Assembly: GCF_900109045.1 (NCBI RefSeq)
Contig: NZ_FNYL01000002.1
Location: forward strand, 682,001 to 746,000
Source of the DNA: Dyadobacter sp. SG02
Lineage (GTDB): Bacteria > Bacteroidota > Bacteroidia > Cytophagales > Spirosomataceae
DNA: 64,000 nt
Reading direction: 5' to 3'
In this document: positions 44,782 to 52,449 of the stretch, piece by piece
Layout of the letters: each line of letters begins with the position of its first letter
How positions within the stretch are numbered: the first letter of the stretch is position 1
Made by a program: the position numbers and the translations under genes
The notes under the pieces: model-generated
The model's input: only the letters and a program-made list of their open reading frames with translations
Told to the model about the DNA's origin: nothing
The model's database searches: none

Positions 44782-44793
44782 ACCTGCAAACGG

Positions 44794-44848
44794 AAATGAC
44801 GCGGTATTTAGCCTTTGCATCGCCAAATGGCTAAATACCGCGTCATTT
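44794..44848. promoter_or_regulatory. Candidate activator-binding dyad, site 2 (also terminator-like)
   Basis: AAATGACGCGGTATTTAGCC and its exact reverse complement (44829-44848) form a 20-bp perfect inverted repeat with a 15-nt spacer. The CGGTATTT and AAATACCG cores span 39 bp, as at site 4. The near core ends 59 bp before the -24 GG at 44899-44900. It starts 12 bp after the activator stop codon and its arm ends in TTTT, so it may also act as a terminator for that gene. Confidence 0.6.
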
Positions 44849-44896
44849 TGCATTGTGTCCAAACGGTAACGTGCTTGTAAATAGCTGGTTGGCTAT

Positions 44897-44913
44897 TTGG
44901 CACAGCGCTTGCA
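44897..44913 (+). promoter_or_regulatory. Sigma-54 promoter of a YCII gene
   Basis: TTGGCAC at 44897-44903, then AGCG, then CTTGCA: TGGCAC-N5-TTGC is an exact -24/-12 match. Transcription would begin near 44925, 25 nt before the ATG at 44950. AAATAGC and GCTATTT, 6 bp apart, overlap the -24 side and could affect binding. Confidence 0.88.
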
Positions 44914-44949
44914 ACCAGGTGTTTGCGATAACTTAGCTACACAACCACC

Positions 44950-45267
44950 ATGGAGTTCGTATTGGTTTTCAGAAGGGACCACCGAGGCAATGCCCCGCAG
45001 TTGGAAGAGGAAGATTTGCTCATGTACCGCAAGCATTGGCAGGACTGGTACCTCAGCCTCGCCGCCCGCCAGCGACTCACACGGGCCGTTCAGCGGTGGG
45101 ATGCGAAGGGCTTTACCGTCAGCCAGGAAGGGGTAACCGAAAATGCGGTAGCTATCGAAGGACTGATTTTCATCGAAGCGCGGGACTACACCGAAGCCGC
45201 TGAAATCGCCGCGGACTGCCCGATATTGCTTTTGGGAGGATGTGTGGAGATTTTGCAAGGGAAATGA
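44950..45267 (+). CDS. YCII-related protein, copy 1
   Basis: This 105-aa protein has the dimeric ferredoxin-like YCII fold. Shared signatures with the second copy at 45391 are RAVQRWDAKG versus VAPPKRWDVDG, GLIFIEARDYTEAAEIAADCPIL versus GLFLIQAESYDEAVEIASGCPII, and a Cys-Pro near the C-terminus. YCII proteins have been linked to small-molecule conversion, but most remain uncharacterised. It is a single-gene transcript from the sigma-54 promoter 40 bp upstream, facing the YCII copy 2 gene across a palindromic element. Confidence 0.9.
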   Translation: MEFVLVFRRDHRGNAPQLEEEDLLMYRKHWQDWYLSLAARQRLTRAVQRWDAKGFTVSQEGVTENAVAIEGLIFIEARDYTEAAEIAADCPILLLGGCVEILQGK

Positions 45268-45274
45268 GAAGCTG

Positions 45275-45379
45275 TATGTCAGCCTGAGCGCACCGGGCCG
45301 CCGGGCGGTCGAAGGGCATGTACTATGTTGCCGTTCGGACTGCCTTCGACCGCCCGGCGATCCGGTTCGCTCAGGCTGA
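45275..45379. repeat. Long imperfect inverted repeat (REP-like)
   Basis: Two 39-bp arms (45275-45313 and 45341-45379) are inverted copies with about three mismatches. The outer ends are TGTCAGCCTGAGCG and its complement, and the inner ends CCGGGCGGTCGAAGG. It lies between the convergent stop codons of two YCII genes, where it could also end both transcripts. The sequence resembles a dispersed repeat; copy number cannot be judged here. Confidence 0.7.
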
Positions 45380-45390
45380 CAATCAAGCAA

Positions 45391-45741
45391 TTATTGCACC
45401 GGCGGGATCGCCATGCGCACTTCTACCGAGGCGCCGTACTCGATGATCGGACAACCGCTCGCGATTTCGACGGCTTCGTCGTAGCTCTCCGCCTGGATGA
45501 GGAACAGCCCGCCGATGGATTGTTTGTTTTCTACAAATGGCCCTTTGGAGATCTCATTACCTTTTTTGATCACGCGGCCGTCGACGTCCCATCTTTTGGG
45601 AGGTGCCACGAGGCGGCCTTTGGCGCCGATGCCGGCAACCCAGTCCTGGTAGGGCTTCATAGCCGCCTGCATTTGCGCGGGAGTTGGTATCGGATCGGCG
45701 CTGGTAATGTCTCTGTGGATAGCAATCAGAAAATCGTTCAT
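45391..45741 (-). CDS. YCII-related protein, copy 2
   Basis: This 116-aa protein is homologous to the YCII product at 44950. It begins MNDFLIAIHRDITSADPIP and carries PPKRWDVDG and GGLFLIQAESYDEAVEIASGCPII. It is the last gene of a five-gene leftward operon that starts with an NmrA-like reductase, 52 bp after the 74-codon gene. The presence of one YCII gene behind each of two sigma-54 promoters ties the two units together. Confidence 0.9.
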   Translation of the reverse strand: MNDFLIAIHRDITSADPIPTPAQMQAAMKPYQDWVAGIGAKGRLVAPPKRWDVDGRVIKKGNEISKGPFVENKQSIGGLFLIQAESYDEAVEIASGCPIIEYGASVEVRMAIPPVQ

Positions 45742-45793
45742 TGTGTTGATAATTAAATGGTTAATAAAAAAATAAAAGGAATTGAATGATTAA

Positions 45794-46018
45794 TTAATAA
45801 CGGGCTCCCACGTGCAGGATTTCCCGGGCTTCTTCAAGGGAATAGTGTGCGGTAAGGTCTGCCTCCTCGATCATTTCCAGCACCTGGTCGTCGCTGAGCA
45901 GGGTGGTAGTGGATGATACCGGATGGAGTTCTATGAAATGCCCCAGTGCGAGGTCTTGAAGCATGCTGATAACGATCCCCGAGCAATCGCCGGGTAGCAC
46001 TTTTACGCTGTATTGCAT
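45794..46018 (-). CDS. Small protein of unknown function (74 aa)
   Basis: The protein starts MQYSVKVLPGDCSGIVISML. It is acidic and has no signal peptide or membrane helix. The start is fixed by the only suitable ATG, 15 bp after the pirin stop, so it is very likely co-translated. LSDDQVLEMIEEADLTAHYSL looks like two amphipathic helices. I do not recognise a family. Its position in the NmrA-pirin-YCII operon suggests a part in the same response. Confidence 0.65.
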   Translation of the reverse strand: MQYSVKVLPGDCSGIVISMLQDLALGHFIELHPVSSTTTLLSDDQVLEMIEEADLTAHYSLEEAREILHVGARY

Positions 46019-46033
46019 GGTTTGGTTGAGAAT

Positions 46034-46912
46034 TTAAGTAGCTAAAATGATTGTTCTTACATCCCCTTCGATGCGGATAAAGCCCATCCGGCCTTCTTCA
46101 AAATCCGATATGGCCTTGCCGAGCTCTTCTTCGGAACCCATGGCCATCGCACCGGCGGAAAAGATGGGCTCGCCGAGCGGTTTGCCGCTCAACAGGATGA
46201 TCCGGGCGTCGGAAATGGCCGTTAACGTCAGTACTTCTTGCCGGTCGGAGCGGCCCGCGGCCAGTACCTGTCCGTTGCTCACGATCCAGGATTTGTGGTC
46301 GTTGGCAAAAACGGCTTGCCCGGACACCACGTAAATGGTCGCGGTCCACCCCGTCGGCAGGTCATGCTGGAACGTATGGCCCTGTTCAATGGAAATATCG
46401 AGGAATGTCAGGCGGTCGGGTGTTTCGGTGGGGTTACTGCCGGCCTCCGTGCGGCCGGTAACCACTTTCACGGCAGTTCCCCTGGCGCTTACCACGGGCA
46501 TGTCGCGGTGGTCGATAAAGAGCGCCTGGGGGAGATGCTGTTTGCGGCTAGCGGCGGTGTTCACGAATATCTGCATGCCGTGTATGCGGGCGCCTTCGGG
46601 CACGGGGAATTCCGTGTGGACAATGCCCCGGCCCGCCGCAGTCCACATCAGGCTGCCCGGCGTGATCATAATGTCGGTCCCGGACGAGTCGAGATTGTGG
46701 TAATGCCCGGAATCCTCAAAAAGATAGCTTACCGCCGACATGCCTGCGTGCGGGTGCGGGCCGAAAACATCGGACGTCAACTCGAAATGATCGAAACCGA
46801 TCAATGGGTCCAGCAACCCGTTGAAATGGATCGAGCGGACTTTCCTTGCTGCAAACTGCCCGTCACCCGAACTGGTGGTTTGAAATACCTTGGATACCTC
46901 TAAATGCTTCAT
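46034..46912 (-). CDS. Pirin-family cupin protein
   Basis: The 292-aa bicupin has the pirin signature: FGPHPHAGMSAVSYLFEDSG in the first cupin (metal-binding His pair), then GTDIMITPGSLMWTAAGRGIVHTE, and PEGARIHGMQIFVN. The second half holds TIYVVSGQAVFANDHKS. Several pirins show quercetinase (flavonol dioxygenase) activity, others respond to stress. In this cluster a role in metabolising a ring compound is attractive but inferred. It lies 15 bp upstream of the 74-aa gene and 116 bp downstream of the 57-aa gene. Confidence 0.9.
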   Translation of the reverse strand: MKHLEVSKVFQTTSSGDGQFAARKVRSIHFNGLLDPLIGFDHFELTSDVFGPHPHAGMSAVSYLFEDSGHYHNLDSSGTDIMITPGSLMWTAAGRGIVHTEFPVPEGARIHGMQIFVNTAASRKQHLPQALFIDHRDMPVVSARGTAVKVVTGRTEAGSNPTETPDRLTFLDISIEQGHTFQHDLPTGWTATIYVVSGQAVFANDHKSWIVSNGQVLAAGRSDRQEVLTLTAISDARIILLSGKPLGEPIFSAGAMAMGSEEELGKAISDFEEGRMGFIRIEGDVRTIILAT

Positions 46913-47028
46913 GACTGAATTTGAAAAACTGTACTATACTATTCGTGCCGGGGGACTTGCTGACCGCCGACCATGGGCCTGACGGCCTGACCATAGACGA
47001 TGTAAGCTGTCCGCGGCTTGCGGTGCGG

Positions 47029-47202
47029 TTACTCGTCGTCGTCGAGGAGCTGCTCGTTCATACGGAGCGCATCGTCCATGAACTCGCTGCCGTCGGCGGT
47101 ATGGTCCTCATGGTGATGGAGCTCTGTCGAAAGTATCTCGACCTGGCGTTTGTAGTTGTCCTGGGTGCCGTTGTCGTGCACCATTTGCATAAACAGGTTC
47201 AT
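47029..47202 (-). CDS. Small protein of unknown function (57 aa)
   Basis: Reading the minus strand from the ATG at 47202 gives MNLFMQMVHDNGTQDNYKRQ and then an acidic C-terminus, with the stop TAA at 47029-47031. The protein is strongly charged, has two His-rich turns (LHHHEDH) and ends LLDDDE. It lies between the NmrA-like gene (57 bp upstream) and the pirin gene. The overlapping frame on the other strand looks like a shadow. The codon pattern is protein-like and the spacing fits an operon, but there is no homology that I can name. Confidence 0.6.
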   Translation of the reverse strand: MNLFMQMVHDNGTQDNYKRQVEILSTELHHHEDHTADGSEFMDDALRMNEQLLDDDE

Positions 47203-47259
47203 AGTAGTTGTTGTTTATGGTTTAGAAATAAATAATGAAATAAATGCTTACTGTAAAGT

Positions 47260-48009
47260 CTATACGTTCACAGCCTCGAACCAATCCGAGAACGTGACGG
47301 AGCCTACGCGCGCGTCGCCTGCGGGGAGCAGTACCACATCTGAAAGCAATGCACCATAATACCTGGCCTGGGCGTCGGTCACCACCGAGCGGGTATCGCC
47401 TTTGAGGTTCAGGAATTTTTGCACCAGCTCCGCGAGCCTGAAACGCTCCGGTCCGGCAATTTCGATCACGCCATTGTGGGGCATGTCGAGGGCCACTTCC
47501 GTCACGGCCGACGCCACGTCGTCAGAGGAAATAGGTTGCACGTACGCTGCCGACAGCCGCACGATCTGCCCCTGCGTGGCCGCTTGCGCAATGCCGCCCA
47601 GAAACTCGAAAAACTGCGTTGAATGCACGATGGTATAGGGTATACCCGATTCGCGGATCAGTTTTTCCTGCGCGATCTTGCCCCGGAAGTAGCCGCTGTC
47701 CGAAAGCAACTGCGTACCTACTACGGACAATGCAATGTGGTGTTTCACGCCGGCGACCTTTTCGGCAGCCAGCAGGTTCTGGCCGGAGGTAGTGAAGAAA
47801 TCGAGCACGGCCTGGTCTTCGAAGGAAGGCGAATTGGCCACGTCGATCACCACCCCGGCACCATCGAGTGCTTCTGCCAATCCCTGGCCGGTAATGGTAT
47901 TAATGCCGGTATCGGGTGAACCGGCGATCACCTCGTGGCCCAGGCTTCTAAGATTATTTACGACTTTGGAGCCGATCAGGCCGCTTCCGCCGATGACAAC
48001 GATTTTCAT
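47260..48009 (-). CDS. NmrA-like NAD(P)H-binding reductase
   Basis: This 249-aa protein begins MKIVVIGGSGLIGSKVV, the GxxGxxG dinucleotide motif of atypical short-chain dehydrogenases. VIDVANSPSFEDQAVLDFF, HHIALSVVGTQLLSDSGYF (with an atypical YxxxK: YFRGK) and YTIVHSTQFFEF match NmrA/HSCARG-type proteins. These act as quinone or nitro-compound reductases or as redox-sensing regulators. It is the first gene behind the leftward sigma-54 promoter, with a leader of about 28 nt. Confidence 0.9.
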   Translation of the reverse strand: MKIVVIGGSGLIGSKVVNNLRSLGHEVIAGSPDTGINTITGQGLAEALDGAGVVIDVANSPSFEDQAVLDFFTTSGQNLLAAEKVAGVKHHIALSVVGTQLLSDSGYFRGKIAQEKLIRESGIPYTIVHSTQFFEFLGGIAQAATQGQIVRLSAAYVQPISSDDVASAVTEVALDMPHNGVIEIAGPERFRLAELVQKFLNLKGDTRSVVTDAQARYYGALLSDVVLLPAGDARVGSVTFSDWFEAVNV

Positions 48010-48047
48010 GAGTGTTAAAGATTTTGGTTTGAAAACACTTAATAGGA

Positions 48048-48064
48048 ATCAATCGCCGTGCCAA
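48048..48064 (-). promoter_or_regulatory. Sigma-54 promoter of the NmrA-pirin-YCII operon
   Basis: On the minus strand TTGGCACGGCGATTGAT matches TGGCAC-N5-TTGC except that the last C is an A. The GG of the -24 box lies at 48061-48062. The start point would be near 48037. The match is weaker than at the other exact sites, but the upstream dyad and its spacing are the same. Confidence 0.72.
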
Positions 48065-48118
48065 AGTATTAATATACTAATAATCAGTTGTTTATGTATT
48101 TATTTTAATTAAAAATCA

Positions 48119-48162
48119 CGCGATATTTCGTCTAATGACATGCATCGGCTTTAAATATCGCG
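48119..48162. promoter_or_regulatory. Candidate activator-binding dyad, site 3 (also terminator-like)
   Basis: CGCGATATTT (48119-48128) and AAATATCGCG (48153-48162) form a perfect 10-bp inverted repeat. The CGATATTT and AAATATCG cores span 40 bp and the near core begins 59 bp from the -24 GG at 48061-48062. It lies 19 bp past the stop of the activator gene 48182-50836 and is followed by T-rich sequence on the minus strand. It may thus also terminate that gene. Confidence 0.6.
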
Positions 48163-48181
48163 CGATCCGTAGCGCACCGGG

Positions 48182-50836
48182 TCAGTCGGCCAGGTACTGG
48201 CGTTTGGTAATGCCCAGTTTCTTGATTTTCGAATGCAGCGTAGTGGCCGGCATACCCAGGTATTCGGCGGCCCCGCCGCGTCCCGCGAGCTTCCCGCGGC
48301 ACCGTTTGATGGTCTCGATAATGTGTATGCGCTCCACATCTTCCAATGTGCCCATCATGGCGATGGACTGGACTTCCGCGCCTATGTTTTTGGTGGGCAG
48401 GTACACCTCCCGGATCATCGGCTCCGTCGAGAGCAATACGCACCGTTCCATCAAATGTTCGAGTTCGCGCACGTTGCCCGGCCAGGGGTAACTCGTGAGC
48501 TCGTGCAATACTTTGGGCGAAATCTTCTTCACTTTCCGGCCGGTTGCCTTGCTGTAACGGTCCACAAACAAATGCGCGAGGGGGATAATGTCGTCGCGAC
48601 GGTCGCGCAGGGGCGGGAGGTGGATCGGGAACACATTGAGGCGGTAGTAAAGGTCGGAGCGGAACCGTCCGGCTTTCACTTCCTCTTCCAGGTTGCGGTT
48701 GGTGGCGGTGATAATGCGGACATTTACTTTAACGGTCGTTTTGCCGCCGATCCTTTCCAGCTCTTTTTCCTGCAATACACGCAGCAGCTTCACCTGTGCT
48801 TCCAATGGCATTTCACCGATCTCGTCCAGGAAAAGCGTGCTGTTGTCGGCCAGCTCAAATTTACCGATGCGTCGTTCCAATGCGCCCGTAAATGCGCCTT
48901 TTTCATGACCAAACAGTTCGCTCTCAATCAGATTGGCCGGTAATGCGGCGCAGTTGACCTTGATCATCAGCTTGTCCTTGCGCGGCGAGGCGCTGTGAAT
49001 GGCCCTGGCGATCAGCTCCTTGCCCGTGCCGGTCTCACCGGTGATGAGCACGGTCGAATTGGATTCAGAAACAAGGCTGATCAGCTCGTATACCTGCTGC
49101 ATTTCCGGCCCGCTTCCTACGATTTCATTGAAATTATAAGTCCGTTTGATCTGCTCTTTCAACTGGCTGTTCTCCATTTCGAGCATTCGTTTGTACGCCA
49201 GGATCTTTTCATTGGCCTGAATATTGGCAATGGCGGTGGAGATTTGCGAGCAAATGCCTTGGAGCAGCTCGCTTTTCAGGCTGTCGGTCAGTAACCATAG
49301 CGTGCCGAGGTCGGCCTGGGCGCTGCGCAGCGGTGCCGCGAACATGTATTTGAGCCCCGTTTTCGCCCATAGCCGAACGAAGGGGTTTTCGGGACAAGTT
49401 TCCAGTTCCTCGGCGACTTTCAGGATGATGTGATCATCGGCGGCCAGTACCCGGGCGGCAATCGGTTCGTCGATGGTATTGGAAGCGGCTACCAATGCAT
49501 CGAATTGTTCGAGTGCGTCTTCGAAGAGCGTCCGGTCGTACATGAACGGTTTCAAAGTAACATTATCGTCTTCGATCAGGTTAATCATCGCCAGCTTCAC
49601 ATTCAGGACGCGGCTCAGCACTTTGAACACCGCATTCTTCAAATCCTCCTTCGTGCGTACGCGTGCGACTTCATTGCTGAAACCGAGGAGGAAAGTCTTT
49701 TCACGTTCGCGCTCGATGATTTCCTCCGCCGCCAGTACATTCGACATCGCGATGGAAATCTGGGAGCCGATCGCCTGCAAGAGCGAAAGGTTGGCCTGCT
49801 CGATGCCCAGCCAGAGCAGCCCGTGGGTCACATCGCCATTTCGCAGGGCAATCCCCACCATCGTTTTCAGGCCCATCGCCTGCCACAGGAAAAGGTACCG
49901 GCTGGTAATGCCACGTCTGATCTCCGCGTCGACATTCACCTGCAAGGGTATGCTGCTGTCGAGCACGCGGTTTTGTAAGCCGTCGTGGATCGGGAAGCGG
50001 CTTTGCGTCAGTTCGGCTACTTCGGCATCGGAAAGATTACTGATTCCCAGGTCATGAACAACGGTGGTCATCGTTTCCTGATCGGGGTTGATCCGCCGGA
50101 TACCGAACCCGCGCATGAGGTTGAACCGGATGAGCGTCGCCCGTACCGCTGCGGCGAGCTCCTGCCGGGTGCGCACGGCCGCGAGGCCAATGCTGCATTC
50201 GAGGAGAATTTCATTGATCCATTCCTTTTCCCTGATCTCGTCGTTCTTGATAATATTGGTCACCGCGCTGGAAATTTGCGGTGCAATGCTTTCTATAATA
50301 TTGATGAACTCTTCGGTAATGCTGCCGGGGCGATCGGTGTACATATGCAGGAAGCCGATCGTCTCATTTTTGCTTTTCAGCGGTGTCATGAGGATCTCCC
50401 GGATGCCGCCTTCATAATTGATCCGCAGGAAGGTAGGGCTGCCGGGAAGGTCCATCACATCTTCCATACAATGCAAAACAGGTTTGCCGGCATCGAGCAC
50501 TTCCTCGATAAATGCGCCACTGAGCGGGAAGTCGGCATCGATGAGCGCGGCATAGGCCGGGTGGGTCTGAATCGGGGACGAGGTTGGGTCGAGCAGAAAG
50601 GGGTGATAGGAAGTCCGTTCCGCGTCGATCAGGGTTACGATCGTGTGTTTGAAATAGAAAAGGTTTTTAATGCGTGAAGAAAACAGGACGATCAGGTCAT
50701 TCTTATCGCGGATCTGTGTGATATCGTCGCTCAGGTCGAGCAATATCTTCCGCTGCTTTTCCAGGAATTCCCTGGTTTCGAAATCCCTGGGTAGAATAGC
50801 CTGCGCGTCGTTCCCGTGTTGAGTATTTGCTTTCAT
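48182..50836 (-). CDS. Sigma-54-dependent activator with three GAF domains (copy 2)
   Basis: The 884-aa protein is a long relative of the activator at 42703. Three GAF-like domains (about 20-190, 200-360 and 375-540) precede a coiled linker, then the AAA+ domain with Walker A GETGTGKE (about 600), GAFTGA (about 646) and Walker [10 protein letters not shown]. The Fis-type helix-turn-helix [16 protein letters not shown] is at the end. The AAA+ parts of the two copies are nearly the same, and the linker regions also align. The ATG at 50836 ([12 protein letters not shown]) is preferred to an in-frame GTG at 50959, whose extra residues look like read-through. It follows the unknown-family copy 2. 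Confidence 0.92.
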   Translation of the reverse strand: MKANTQHGNDAQAILPRDFETREFLEKQRKILLDLSDDITQIRDKNDLIVLFSSRIKNLFYFKHTIVTLIDAERTSYHPFLLDPTSSPIQTHPAYAALIDADFPLSGAFIEEVLDAGKPVLHCMEDVMDLPGSPTFLRINYEGGIREILMTPLKSKNETIGFLHMYTDRPGSITEEFINIIESIAPQISSAVTNIIKNDEIREKEWINEILLECSIGLAAVRTRQELAAAVRATLIRFNLMRGFGIRRINPDQETMTTVVHDLGISNLSDAEVAELTQSRFPIHDGLQNRVLDSSIPLQVNVDAEIRRGITSRYLFLWQAMGLKTMVGIALRNGDVTHGLLWLGIEQANLSLLQAIGSQISIAMSNVLAAEEIIEREREKTFLLGFSNEVARVRTKEDLKNAVFKVLSRVLNVKLAMINLIEDDNVTLKPFMYDRTLFEDALEQFDALVAASNTIDEPIAARVLAADDHIILKVAEELETCPENPFVRLWAKTGLKYMFAAPLRSAQADLGTLWLLTDSLKSELLQGICSQISTAIANIQANEKILAYKRMLEMENSQLKEQIKRTYNFNEIVGSGPEMQQVYELISLVSESNSTVLITGETGTGKELIARAIHSASPRKDKLMIKVNCAALPANLIESELFGHEKGAFTGALERRIGKFELADNSTLFLDEIGEMPLEAQVKLLRVLQEKELERIGGKTTVKVNVRIITATNRNLEEEVKAGRFRSDLYYRLNVFPIHLPPLRDRRDDIIPLAHLFVDRYSKATGRKVKKISPKVLHELTSYPWPGNVRELEHLMERCVLLSTEPMIREVYLPTKNIGAEVQSIAMMGTLEDVERIHIIETIKRCRGKLAGRGGAAEYLGMPATTLHSKIKKLGITKRQYLAD

Positions 50837-50982
50837 AATTGGATATGGTTGCCGGGCCGATGGCGTCCGGCGAAAGTAGTGCCGGTTCCTTGGCGGTAGC
50901 AGTTGTACGAATTTAATAAATGTTGGAATGCAAAAAGGCCACCCGTCAGGAGCAGCCACTGATCAGCGGTGAACGGTTGCAT

Positions 50983-51858
50983 TCAAATGTCGCCTGCCCA
51001 TTCGGACAAAAAGCGCAATACTTCCTGTTTAGCCGGAACCGTACTGCCCTCCGCAACGGACCCCGAGGTGGCAATGCCCAACGCCAGGCAACGCGCCGGT
51101 TCCATGCCGTTTTGCAGGCCCAAGGCATAGCCTTCGATAAAGTTCGCCCGCTCGTACGCATTATGTGTATGTGCGGGCACGGGAGGGCGGGTGAGGTCGA
51201 AATAGGAGTCCTGCATGATCAGCACACCGTGGCTCTCGGAATACACGATGAGGCGCCGGATGTCCAGCGTTTGGAAGATAGCCCGGTAGCGCGCCCTGGC
51301 TTCCGGGTCTTGCGTGTCGAACTCCGGCGCGGATTTAGCGCCGAAAAGGATCGACCACAGGACCGAGACTTCCCGCTCTTCGAGCGCCAGCGTCACGTTG
51401 CCGGTCCGGGTGAAGCTGCCCATTACATCGAGGATCTCGTCCACATCGAAGAAATTACTGCCCGCAGGGTTGCCAAGGTAGAAAATGAATTCCCAGTCGT
51501 TGCGCCCTAGCGGGCGGATCACCCCGGAGAGCAGGCCATACCAGAGATCGGCCGCCTGACCGACGTCCGTCCATTCGGAAAAGGGAATGACACGGGTTTG
51601 AGAAAAAAGCTTTTGAAGCGCTTCTATGCCCACTTTTGAAACAATATCACGCCATTTGCCCACCTCGCGCGCGCCGGTCGTACTATCTTGCCCGGTTGTC
51701 GGCCGGGCCCGGATTCCCAACGATTGCAGCAAGGCAGCGGTGTCCTCGGTAGGCGCATCAGGTGCAAAGTCGGTTTCGCGGAGGAGCCCGACGGCTTGCG
51801 AGACCGAATGCAGCATGGTACGCGTGGCATCGTCCGGTAAAGATTGGCGGTTCATCAT
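50983..51858 (-). CDS. Unknown family (FIFYLGxP protein), copy 2
   Basis: This 291-aa protein is a paralogue of the product at 41581. The matching segments are listed there; EFIFYLGNP lies near residue 122 here. It lacks most of the copy 1 N-terminus. It has no signal or membrane segments. It is the first gene behind the sigma-54-like promoter at complement 51890-51905, with a leader of about 20 nt, and precedes the activator gene by 146 bp. The repeated pairing of this family with a GAF-AAA+ activator suggests a functional link. No characterised relative is known to me. Confidence 0.85.
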   Translation of the reverse strand: MMNRQSLPDDATRTMLHSVSQAVGLLRETDFAPDAPTEDTAALLQSLGIRARPTTGQDSTTGAREVGKWRDIVSKVGIEALQKLFSQTRVIPFSEWTDVGQAADLWYGLLSGVIRPLGRNDWEFIFYLGNPAGSNFFDVDEILDVMGSFTRTGNVTLALEEREVSVLWSILFGAKSAPEFDTQDPEARARYRAIFQTLDIRRLIVYSESHGVLIMQDSYFDLTRPPVPAHTHNAYERANFIEGYALGLQNGMEPARCLALGIATSGSVAEGSTVPAKQEVLRFLSEWAGDI

Positions 51859-51889
51859 GTTGAGCTATGGATAGGATGCTTTTTGAAAA

Positions 51890-51905
51890 ACAATACCTAT
51901 GCCAA
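51890..51905 (-). promoter_or_regulatory. Sigma-54-like promoter of the unknown family copy 2-activator unit
   Basis: On the minus strand TTGGCATAGGTATTGT matches TGGCAC-N5-TTGC with two changes (the last bases of each half). Spacing is correct, and the start point would be near 51878, 20 nt before the ATG. The GG of the -24 box lies at 51902-51903, 58 bp from the dyad core. Confidence 0.62.
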
Positions 51906-51958
51906 AAGTTAAGATGATGGTTATCAATGCAATTTTAAGCGTAGCTCACAAAAAAAGA

Positions 51959-52001
51959 CACGATATTTCGTCAAATCCCTAATGGCTTACGAAATACCGT
52001 G
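51959..52001. promoter_or_regulatory. Candidate activator-binding dyad, site 4 (also terminator-like)
   Basis: CACGATATTTCGT (51959-51971) and ACGAAATACCGTG (51989-52001) are inverted copies with one mismatch. The CGATATTT and AAATACCG cores span 39 bp and start 58 bp from the -24 GG. It lies after the stop of the small lipoprotein gene at 52038 and is followed by TTTTTTT on the minus strand, so it could also terminate that gene. Confidence 0.6.
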
Positions 52002-52037
52002 AATTTTTGAGTGGTACTACTTCCTGTTTCAGCCCGG

Positions 52038-52283
52038 TCAGTTGCAATAAAACTGATCGATTCCTCCCCTGAATTGAAGGCCTTTGCAAGTACACACAGC
52101 CGTGCCGCCGGGGCAATCCAATGTTCTGGTGTCTTTACCGATAGGGCCGCTGTTGTCCAGGATGTCGCAGGAACAAGTGACGGTTTTCAGCGGCTCGTGG
52201 TCATCAATACACGACCAGGGAAGGCCGGCCATCATCAGAATGCAGATCGACGCTACTATTTTACGAGTAAATAATGCTTTCAT
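52038..52283 (-). CDS. Small Cys-rich lipoprotein
   Basis: The 81-aa product has a lipoprotein signal: MKALFTRKIVASICILMM ... LPWSC, with the lipobox Cys near residue 25. Mature length is about 57 residues with six further cysteines (CSCDIL, DCPGGTAVCTC, FYC). The spacing suggests disulfide pairs or metal binding. I recognise no family. It is just outside the sigma-54 regulon, with the site 4 dyad 37 bp past its stop codon. The ATG at 52283 gives the best signal peptide; an upstream ATG at 52328 only adds a polar leader. Confidence 0.6.
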   Translation of the reverse strand: MKALFTRKIVASICILMMAGLPWSCIDDHEPLKTVTCSCDILDNSGPIGKDTRTLDCPGGTAVCTCKGLQFRGGIDQFYCN

Positions 52284-52449
52284 GTGGAATACTGATTTGG
52301 GTGGTTGGAAGCGGTTCCGCCCGTGCATGTGATGATGCGCCGGACGGGATAAATATAATAAAATTCCAATACCAAATACTATTATTTACAGGCGGTGACG
52401 CGGTTTACCCACAATATTTATTTAATGGAAAACCGGCCGGGAAGCGCAC

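Noticed and set aside
50837-50959. Longer N-terminus of activator copy 2 from GTG 50959
   Set aside because: The extra 41 residues have no counterpart in activator copy 1 and look like read-through of the spacer; the ATG at 50836 is preferred.
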